A stretch of 64,000 nucleotides of DNA from Tritrichomonas musculus. Taxonomy: Eukaryota > Parabasalia > Tritrichomonadida > Tritrichomonadidae. The stretch is taken from the NCBI GenBank assembly GCA_039105265.1, contig JAPFFF010000009.1, forward strand, positions 4,216,001 through 4,280,000, written 5' to 3'. This document shows positions 41,526 to 49,371 of the stretch, one piece after another; the stretch's first letter is position 1; every line of letters begins with the position of its first letter. Under the pieces are notes generated by a model. It saw only the letters and a list, made by a program, of their open reading frames with translations. It did no database searches and was not told the origin of the DNA. A program made the translations under genes and the position numbers.

Positions 41526-42714
41526 GAACGTAGGAAACTATGGCGGTTAAATACGTTAAAACAAAAAACACTCTTTTTAGGTGAATATATAAAGATTTGA
41601 AAAACAATTTCACTTGTATATTAATAAGTATCTTTATAAGTAAATAATTAATTAAAAGAATTTAAATTAATTACATCACGTATCATTTTAAAGACGAAAT
41701 ATTAAATGAAAAGTTTACATGAAAATTCAATACCTATCGTCAAAAAAGCATTGAAAAATAAAATAAAAAAATGAAAAAAATGAAGGATTAACATATTTTA
41801 CTATCTGAATATTTTCAATTATCATTTTATTGAAAATATATTTATATAATAATGTTTCCTTTTAATGCGTAACAATTCCCAATATTCTTATTTTAGTAGT
41901 CATTTCAATTTTTTTATCACAATATTTGATGGGCCAAAATGGTATAAACAAAAAAACGTATAATTTAAGAGAAGCATTGTAAAATTGACCATATCAAAAT
42001 CTTTAATATATTATATTTATTTCGGTAAGTATTTAAAAAAACTATATTTTAATAAATCATATAAAAATAATACGCATTATTTTACTAAAGTTTTTAGGTA
42101 TTGCTTTTTTATCTTAGCAATAAATGAAGATATGATTTTCGATTCATATCATATGCAAATAGGTAAAATTTGGTACGTAAAATAGTCTTTTAACACGATA
42201 AATACGTTAAAAACAAGTAGTAAAAGATGATTGAATAGCTTTTTGAAACTGAATATTTGTTTCATCTTTTGAAGAGCAAAGCTTATAAAATAACCAAATA
42301 TACAAAGATAAGAGCTTGTAAGTTAAATCATACTGCTGTTTGCTTTTTCAAATTTTGAATTTTTCTTGAGTTATGGCATACTCTGGATTGCATTCATTCG
42401 TGTTGATTCTTAGCTGTGTAAACTTCTTTAATAATACTACCGCTCGATAATAATACGCATTTTCATGCATAATTTATCGAATTTCCTTTGTTTTGATGAA
42501 AAATATTTTCATTATTTTCGCATTAAAATTATTATAAACCATTGAATTTTTAGTTTTTGGGTTAATTTTGGGATTAAAAATGTTAGATAATATCTCAAAA
42601 CGTACCGTTAGAAAAATTAATATTTTATTAAATATATTAATTAAATATATCATTAATAATAAATAAATATTCCATATATGCAAGTAGTCGGAGGTCAAAT
42701 AGTTTCCTACGTTC
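41526..42714. mobile_element. 1.19-kb mariner-like TIR element, non-coding
   Basis: GAACGTAGGAAACTAT at 41526-41541 is matched exactly by its reverse complement at 42699-42714. A TA dinucleotide lies immediately outside each end (41524-41525 and 42715-42716), the duplication made by Tc1/mariner transposases. The length is close to that of mariner elements (about 1.3 kb), but no transposase motif can be read inside on either strand; only short chance frames occur. It may be an old, fully decayed mariner or a non-autonomous derivative. Confidence 0.7.
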
Positions 42715-42729
42715 TATTTTAATTCCTCA

Positions 42730-42731
<2 letters not shown>

Positions 42732-42772
<41 letters not shown>
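42732..42772. repeat. Poly(A) tract, 41 nt
   Basis: An uninterrupted run of 41 A, 16 bp beyond the right TA of the mariner-like element. Confidence 0.9.
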
Positions 42773-42774
<2 letters not shown>

Positions 42775-43139
42775 CCCATTATAAATCTAAATAAGCCAGC
42801 GCTTAATTAAAATAGATATATCGAAATTGATATGTTTTTTCCTCTATACACTTTCTCTATAATTTGTAATTTTATACGTTATTTTGGTTAACAAAAATTT
42901 TATTCTTGTTAACATTTTTTCTTGTTAACAAAGAAAACTTTAATTTTTTGGTTAACCAATTGACGATAAAAAAAAAAAAACTATTGAAATTGTATCTTCA
43001 TCTCCCTTAAATTCATTAACCTCATAAAGATTAATGCAATCGTTCATTTTGCCATTTTACACCAACTAAAATTAATTGACAAAAAACAGTTATTGAACGT
43101 TTTAAATAAGATTGCCGATCAACAAAGGCCAATAAAATG

Positions 43140-43175
<36 letters not shown>

Positions 43176-43372
43176 ATTGATATTATTTAAAAAACAAAAT
43201 GAAAATGTATTTCTAAAAAAAGAACATTTTATTGACCTTTGTTGATCGTAATTTCTAAAAAAAACTCATTCAATTTTTTAGCCCAAATAAGTCATTATTT
43301 TTAACCCATATTTAAATATGTATTTGCAAAAATAAAAAACCCAATTGATTAAGTTTAGAATGATTTATTTTA
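42773..43372. other. Intergenic, AT-rich with hairpin
   Basis: About 600 bp downstream of the cysteine-rich gene. It contains the hairpin with a T31 run (43117-43247); no gene. Confidence 0.6.
43117..43247. repeat. Inverted repeat enclosing a T31 run
   Basis: GATCAACAAAGGCCAATAAA (43117-43136, continuing 4 nt) pairs with the arm at 43225-43247 with about one mismatch. T31 (43141-43171) and a second small inverted pair lie in the loop. The form is like the inverted repeat at 60587-60722. Confidence 0.75.
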
Positions 43373-44959
43373 TTATTTTTGGTCATCACTCGATTGCCCG
43401 ACTTTTGACTTTCGTTTTAAGACGCAATAAACAATCACTCCAATAATAATTCCCACGACAACAACGCAGCATATAACAATGATGATAATAATAGTTGTTG
43501 ATAATTTTCCATCATCATCGCCATCATCATAGGGACATTGATTATCAACTGGATCAGATCCATCTTCGCATTTTTTGCATGCATTATCTTCACAAACACT
43601 GCAGCCTCTCACTCCACAAGGAAAACAGCTTCCATAACTTTTTGAGTTTTTTTTCCAACTAAATCCATATCCATCCAAGCATAATGTACATCTATAATCA
43701 GTGCATTCTTTGCAATTCAGATGATTACATTGTATGCATTTTCCTTTAGATTTATAATAACCTTCGTAGCATTCGTTACAATATTCTTCATCATCACAAT
43801 GTTTACAACTTTTTTCATCGCATTTAGTGCAATAATTAGACATATGAGCTGTAGAATCAAAACCGTATCCTGGCATACATTCATTGCAATGTTTACCATC
43901 ATATGTAATGTTGCAATTATTAACATTACCATACCAGCAAGAACCACTTCGAGCATAATAGCCATTTTGACAACTTCTGCAATGTTTATTATCATCTCTA
44001 TTACATACATTACAATTTGGATCATCACATGATAATGTACATTTGCCGGTAAAAACATTTAAATGATATGGACTATATGGACCTCCTTGATCTTCATCTT
44101 TTTTATCATAACAAGCTAGGCATGTTTGGTAATCATATGGGCATTCTACACAATGTGGATCTTCACATTTGACACAATTGTTATTTGAGTCAAAACCATA
44201 TCCTTTATTGCAATATATGCATTCATGATTTTCGTTTATTTTATAACAATTTGAAGTTGAAGCGCTTTCACATTTACCTGAAGAAGTATCGATATAAGCA
44301 TAGCCATCTTTACATTTTGAACAAAAGCTTCCTGAACCACATTTTGCGCAATTTGGAATATTACATTCAACACACTCGCCATTTTTTAGATCATAACCAT
44401 CTTTACATTCTTCACAACCTTTTGAACTACATTTTATGCAATTTGGTGTAGAACATTCATTACATATTCCTTTCGAATTATAAAATCCAATATTGCATTC
44501 TTTGCATTTACTGGCATCATTGGTTTCAACTTTATTACAATTTGGTAGTGATGCTGTGATGCATTTTCCATATGTTGAAGATTGGGTATTAATATCAGCT
44601 GAGTAAGGATAATTGCAGTTATCGCAAATCTTATAATTTTTTCCACAGGAAATACAATTCGAGACTTCACATTTGACACATTTCTTCTTATCTTTTACTC
44701 CAAATCCAGTTTCGCATTCTTTACATTCTTCAAAATTTTTATTATAACAATTAAAATCTGCGTTAGAAGTGCACATACCTTTTGTTTTACTTTTCTTATC
44801 ATTATCAATAAAGCCAAGAGTGCAATCATTGCATTTTGTATAGTCTTGAGTACAGTCAAAACAAGAGAGAGATTTGCAAGGTACGCATTGGCCATCACTA
44901 TTTAATCCATAAAAAGCATAACATGAACTGTATGAAAGTGTAAATAAAGATATAATCAT
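43373..44959 (-). CDS. Cysteine-rich (furin/EGF-like repeat) type I surface protein
   Basis: The 528-residue product starts at ATG 44959. It begins with a short signal peptide (MIISLFTLSYSSCYAF). The ectodomain (about 20-480) is a chain of 15 or more CxxC-containing units such as CVKCEVSNCISCGKNYKIC, CNECSTPNCIKCSSKGC and CKECTDYRCTLCLDGYGFS, the pattern of furin-like/EGF-like repeats also seen in variant surface proteins of diplomonads. One transmembrane helix (about 488-513, IIIIIVICCVVVVGIIIGVI) precedes a 15-residue basic cytosolic tail. It is therefore a disulfide-rich cell-surface protein; ligand unknown. The frame is intact. The ATG is only about 27 bp from the left arm of an inverted-repeat element, so its promoter probably lies inside that element. 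Confidence 0.88.
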   Translation of the reverse strand: MIISLFTLSYSSCYAFYGLNSDGQCVPCKSLSCFDCTQDYTKCNDCTLGFIDNDKKSKTKGMCTSNADFNCYNKNFEECKECETGFGVKDKKKCVKCEVSNCISCGKNYKICDNCNYPYSADINTQSSTYGKCITASLPNCNKVETNDASKCKECNIGFYNSKGICNECSTPNCIKCSSKGCEECKDGYDLKNGECVECNIPNCAKCGSGSFCSKCKDGYAYIDTSSGKCESASTSNCYKINENHECIYCNKGYGFDSNNNCVKCEDPHCVECPYDYQTCLACYDKKDEDQGGPYSPYHLNVFTGKCTLSCDDPNCNVCNRDDNKHCRSCQNGYYARSGSCWYGNVNNCNITYDGKHCNECMPGYGFDSTAHMSNYCTKCDEKSCKHCDDEEYCNECYEGYYKSKGKCIQCNHLNCKECTDYRCTLCLDGYGFSWKKNSKSYGSCFPCGVRGCSVCEDNACKKCEDGSDPVDNQCPYDDGDDDGKLSTTIIIIIVICCVVVVGIIIGVIVYCVLKRKSKVGQSSDDQK

Positions 44960-44985
44960 GAATGATTAAGATTTCGGTTATGAAA

Positions 44986-45680
44986 CTGTAATAAAACGAT
45001 GTTATTTTATCTGAATTTTCATAATTTTTCACAACTATTGTATTTTACAGTATAGTAACAAAAGTGGAAAACATTTCAATATTTGAAAATCCACGTTTTG
45101 AAAGCAAATTTTTTTCAAAAGATTTTATTTAATTTTAAAATATGATTTATTGTTTTTTAACTTAATTTTGGATACTATTTTTTTACTATGATGAAAAATG
45201 GTTTAATTAATACTTTTTTTAGAATTAAAAACATACTTTCTTTTCAGAATATAACGGAAAAATTCAATATCATAACAGAAAGTATATTCAATTTTGGTAG
45301 AAAGTATTTTTTTTAAATTATTCATTTAAAAATCGTGGATTATTGATAAATCGTGATTGCACTTTCAATAATAATAATTTTAACTCGGTATGATATTGAA
45401 TTTTTCCGTTATAATCCCGAAAACACTGCATATTTTTAACTTTAAAAAGTATTAATTAAACTTCTTTTCAGCATATTTTTAAAATAGTATCCAAATATAT
45501 GTTAAAAAACAATGAAACCATAATAAGAACTTAAATATAATCTTTAGAAAAAAATTTGCTTTCTAAAAGTGGATTTTCAATTATTGTAGCGTTTTCCACT
45601 TTTGTTATCATACTGTAAAATACAATAGTTGTGAAAAATTATGAGAGTTCAGATAAAATATTACCGTTTTTTCACAATTT
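44986..45680. mobile_element. Inverted-repeat element (about 195-bp arms) with a second TIR element inside
   Basis: The left arm 44986-45182 and right arm 45480-45680 are reverse complements at roughly 85 percent by eye (shared core CACAACTATTGTATTTTACA). Between them, at about 45236-45427, sits a shorter element whose ends (ATAACGGAAAAATTCAATAT) match the terminal repeats of the 624-bp element at 34977. The outer element is thus older and was hit by a member of the second family. No coding sequence. Confidence 0.75.
45236..45427. mobile_element. Short copy of the AACGGAAA-type TIR element, nested
   Basis: The ends CTTTTCAGAATATAACGG-like (left) and its partner CCGTTATAATCCCGAAAACA (right) belong to the same family as 34977-35600. 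It is about 190 bp, so internally deleted relative to that copy. It is inserted inside the outer inverted-repeat element. Confidence 0.65.
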
Positions 45681-45920
45681 TATAAAATGAAATGGGCAAA
45701 AAAATTATTATTTTTATATCATATACACAAAATATAGGTACACAATGTATATTGCAATGGCTAAGAGTTTCAATTTAAGTCAGCTACAAAAATAGATACA
45801 GCAGTTACTGATGATAATGCCACAGTTCTGAAAAAGTTCTTAGGTTTGTGAATCTTTTGAAAAAGTTTCATTTTTGTAATCACAAAAATAAAATACTTTT
45901 ATATTAATTAAAATTGCATA

Positions 45921-46388
45921 AATGGCGGATTTGGAGGAGCTATAAAGAATATCAGTATCGGATATAGCTCTGCAAAAGGGAAAATATGGATTCATACAGC
46001 TGGAAAAACTGATGATTATAGAGAATTCTCAAAATACGTTCCAATTCAAGATGGATTCCTTGAATCATTAGCAGAAGCAAGCCAAGGAATCGTTGCATTC
46101 TTCAAACCAGAGAATATGACATACATTAATGTGGCCAACAAATTATCAATTGATTGCGACTGTGTACCAAATCCAAAAGATCCTGAAATGGCCGATATCG
46201 GAATATTTGCTTCCCTTGACCCTGTTGCCATTGACCAATCCTGCTATGATGCTGTTGTGAATTCAAACGATCCAAAGAAAGAATCACTTATACAAAGAAT
46301 GAATGAAAAACATGCTGTTCACACTCTTGAGGAAGCAGAAAGACTTGGAATTGGATCAAGACAATATGAACTGATCTCAATCGATTAA
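45921..46388 (+). pseudogene. DUF362 family protein, C-terminal remnant
   Basis: An in-frame stretch from 45921 to the TAA at 46388 reads NGGFGGAIKNISIGYSSAKG, GKIWIHTAG, FLESLAEASQGIVAFF, NVANKLSIDCDC and ADIGIFASLDPVAIDQSCYD. This is the C-terminal two-thirds of the DUF362 domain (PF04015), found in iron-sulfur-associated proteins of anaerobes and trichomonads. An ATG occurs only at 46116, in mid-domain, and a stop sits at 45918, so the 5' part with the N-terminal half and any 4Fe-4S ferredoxin motif is missing. It is 240 bp downstream of the inverted-repeat element, whose insertion or a deletion there may have removed the 5' end. Sequence quality is otherwise intact, so the loss is probably recent. 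Confidence 0.75.
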
Positions 46389-46730
46389 TTTTAATAAAGA
46401 AAAAGAAAGATAATTAGTAAAGAGAAAATTAGTTGTGACTAAGTAAAAAAATTATTTATGATTTTTAAAGGATGTCCCACTTTTGTTAATTTAAAAATCT
46501 GAAACCTTAATTTTTTGGAGTATAAGTTTTAATTTTCACAAGACAAATTTTTGATTAATATATCAATTTAAAATAATGATTAATAGAATATTTATAGATT
46601 AATTTTTTGTTTCAATTAAAACAATTTGATGATCTTATTTTTACAAAAGAAAATCAAGATAAAAAGTCAATTTCTCTAGTTTTTTATTATGTTCAAATTG
46701 AATGCGTATTTGGTCATTTTATAAATCTTA
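46389..46730. other. Intergenic upstream of BspA gene
   Basis: About 340 bp, AT-rich, no gene. It contains a candidate initiator near its 3' end (46714-46719). Confidence 0.55.
46714..46719 (+). promoter_or_regulatory. Candidate trichomonad Inr (TCATTT)
   Basis: TCATTT fits the trichomonad initiator consensus TCA(T/C)T(A/T), lies 17 nt before the ATG at 46731, and matches the short 5' UTRs usual in the group. No transcript data. Confidence 0.4.
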
Positions 46731-48881
46731 ATGAAAGTTTATCAAAAATACGGACTATCTTTTGAACTAAACAACAATGGCACAGCAGCAATCATTGGTT
46801 CAGATAATGCGCGAGGATCGATTGTAATTCCACGTTCAATTGATTTTGATTCGAAAGAATATTTTATAACAGTTATCAGAGAAAATTCATTTAAATATAA
46901 CGGCTATTTAAATTCAATTGATTTTGAAGAAGGATCGCAACTTCATACAATAGAGAAAGGATCATTTTTTAGGTCATCAATTCAATCGTTAACAATTCCA
47001 TCTAGTGTTGAAGTACTTCAAGAAGGCTGGTGCTCCAACACATCATATTTAACTGACATTCAAATATCGCCCGACAACAAAAAATACTCCTATGCGGATG
47101 AAGAGCGGAAAATAATTATTGGAAAATCAGACAAAAATTGTGAAGTTTACGACATTCTTATTTTTGCATGCCGTGATATTGAAAAAGTGATCGTTCCTCA
47201 TTCAATTAAGCACATTAGCTCCTTTTCATTTTTTCAATGTGAGAAACTCGATTCAATAGAAATCCCTGAAAATTCAATGCTTTTGTCAATCGGCGAATTT
47301 GCCTTCACTTGGTCTTCAATTCAAAAACTTTCAATTCCTTCAAATTTTGAAAAATTTGAGAATAATTGGTGTGGCTATTTAGATCATTTGGTTGAAATTT
47401 CGATTTCGCCGGATAATAAAAACTTTTCTTTTACAGATGAAGAACATAAAATTTTGATTGGAAAGTCAACAAAAAATTGTGAAGTTTACGACGTTCTTGT
47501 TTTTGCTTGTCGTGACATTGAGCATGCACGCATACCGAAATATATCAAATACATTGAATCATTTGCATTTTACCAATGTTATCAGCTTAAAACATTCGAA
47601 TTTGAAGATGATTCTGAACTTCTTCTCATTGATGAAAAAGCTTTCTATTCAGCATCAATTGTGAGACTCACAATTCCTTCAAAAGTTGAAGAACTTAAAA
47701 AAGGATGGTGCAATTACACAGGAAGCTTGATTGAGATTTCTATTTCTCCTGATAATAAAAACTTTTCTTTTGCAGATGAAGAACATAAAATTGTGATTGG
47801 AAAGTCAGCAAAAAATTGTGAGGTTTACGACGTTCTTGTTTTTGCTTGCCGTGACATTGAGTATGCAATTATTCCGAGGTATATAAAACATATTGATTCT
47901 TTTGCCTTCTATGAATGTAAGCATCTTAAATCTGTTGAATTTGAAAGGAATTCACAATTGATTTCAATTGGAAAGCGAGCTTTTTCACATTCATCAATCG
48001 AAAGCATTTCTCTTCCAGAAACACTAAAAACAATTGGAAAAAGTGCTTTTTTGTATTGTAAAAATCTTCAAGAAGTTGAATTCCCTAAGAATTCAGAACT
48101 TTCTTTAATTGATAAGAAAGCTTTTGCCAACTCATCAATTACAAATATTTTAGTTCCATCGAAAACAAAGGCAATTAAAAATGATGCATTTGCTTGGTGT
48201 TCGACTTTAGAAAAAGTTGAATTTCTTGAAGATTCAGAATTGGAATTGATTGGTGAATATGCATTATCTGGCACATCAATTAAAAGCTTTACAATTCCGC
48301 CAAATGTTTCGCAGCTTCAAAAGAATTGGTGTAGTTTCACATCGAATTTAAATGAGATTCTAATTTCAACTAGAAATAAAAATTTTTCTTATGCTGATAA
48401 AGATCATAAATTGGTTGTTTTCAAGTCTGATAAATGTAGTGATTATTATGATTCTCTTGTTTTTGCATGTCGTGATATTAATCATGTTGTTATCCCTTCA
48501 TATGTTAGATATATCTGTTCATCTTCGTTTAATGAATGCAAAAAAGTAAAAACATTTGAATTCGAAGAAAATTCTAATCTTCTTTCAATTGATGAATTTG
48601 CATTCACAAATTCTTCAATATCTAATATTTCGTTGCCTAGAAATTTGAATAAAATAGGTAGCGATGCTTTTTCATACTGTTTTAAATTAAAGGCTCTGGA
48701 ATACTTGGGAATGAATTCATTTAATGAAAATTTTTGCTTTCTATGTTGCTCAGAATTATTGGTTATTTCATTTCCCAATGTAAAAGAAATTCAAATTGAC
48801 AAAGGATCATTGTCATTTGTTGAATCAAATGATTTTTCGATTTTTATTTGTAACTATGCAATAGTAACCATTAACAACTAA
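46731..48881 (+). CDS. BspA-type LRR_5 protein with 113-residue super-repeat
   Basis: The 716-residue product starts at ATG 46731. It is built of BspA/TpLRR (LRR_5) units such as IPRYIKHIDSFAFYECKHLK and LPETLKTIGKSAFLYCKNLQ. On top of these lies a longer period: blocks containing GWCxxxxxLxEISISPDNK, then KNCEVYDVLVFACRDIE, then an LRR pair, recur about every 339 bp (KNC at about 47133, 47472 and 47811, with a fourth diverged copy near 48430). The second and third blocks are nearly identical at protein level. There is no signal peptide or transmembrane helix, unlike many surface BspA proteins, so it is likely cytosolic or released by another route. BspA-like families in trichomonads are large and linked to adhesion or binding; the role here is not known. 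Confidence 0.88.
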   Translation: MKVYQKYGLSFELNNNGTAAIIGSDNARGSIVIPRSIDFDSKEYFITVIRENSFKYNGYLNSIDFEEGSQLHTIEKGSFFRSSIQSLTIPSSVEVLQEGWCSNTSYLTDIQISPDNKKYSYADEERKIIIGKSDKNCEVYDILIFACRDIEKVIVPHSIKHISSFSFFQCEKLDSIEIPENSMLLSIGEFAFTWSSIQKLSIPSNFEKFENNWCGYLDHLVEISISPDNKNFSFTDEEHKILIGKSTKNCEVYDVLVFACRDIEHARIPKYIKYIESFAFYQCYQLKTFEFEDDSELLLIDEKAFYSASIVRLTIPSKVEELKKGWCNYTGSLIEISISPDNKNFSFADEEHKIVIGKSAKNCEVYDVLVFACRDIEYAIIPRYIKHIDSFAFYECKHLKSVEFERNSQLISIGKRAFSHSSIESISLPETLKTIGKSAFLYCKNLQEVEFPKNSELSLIDKKAFANSSITNILVPSKTKAIKNDAFAWCSTLEKVEFLEDSELELIGEYALSGTSIKSFTIPPNVSQLQKNWCSFTSNLNEILISTRNKNFSYADKDHKLVVFKSDKCSDYYDSLVFACRDINHVVIPSYVRYICSSSFNECKKVKTFEFEENSNLLSIDEFAFTNSSISNISLPRNLNKIGSDAFSYCFKLKALEYLGMNSFNENFCFLCCSELLVISFPNVKEIQIDKGSLSFVESNDFSIFICNYAIVTINN

Positions 48882-49371
48882 TATGACTTTTTTAAGATAT
48901 ATAGCGGTTTAAAATAACAGAAATAAGCATACAAAAAAATTATCATATGATTTCATTTTTAGGTATAATTATTTATATGATTCAAAATGATTGAAACTTA
49001 TTTGTGAAATATTATATACAGAAGTATACTTTTGCTTGCGATTCTGTGTTATTAAAAACTACGCCCTTTATTTTTGTTGATGATAAAAAGCTTAAAATTG
49101 ACATTAAAGAAGGTAGTTTTCTTAATTGTTATAAAAATTTTTAATTTTTTGGTGTTGCTACACTTTGTGAAGCATATGATTTTATTTTATTTTTTTCAGT
49201 AAACTATCAGATTTTGTTGTATTATCGATTATTTTTGGAATAATAATAGGTAATTTTTTATTATTACTTTTTTTTAATAGAAAAGAAAGATAATAATGAA
49301 TTTATTAAAGTAGCCTTATTACTAACAACAAAATATCCAAACTGATTACCATATCTGATTTGAAAATAAAG
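48882..49371. other. Intergenic with short BspA-like debris
   Basis: Convergent spacer. A short plus-strand stretch near 49068-49142 reads FVDDKKLKIDIKEGSFLNC, which resembles a piece of an LRR/BspA-type protein but has no gene around it. Nothing else found. Confidence 0.35.

Noticed and set aside
43721-44451. Plus-strand frames and other minus frames over the cysteine-rich gene
   Set aside because: They are shadows of the CxxC repeats in other frames.
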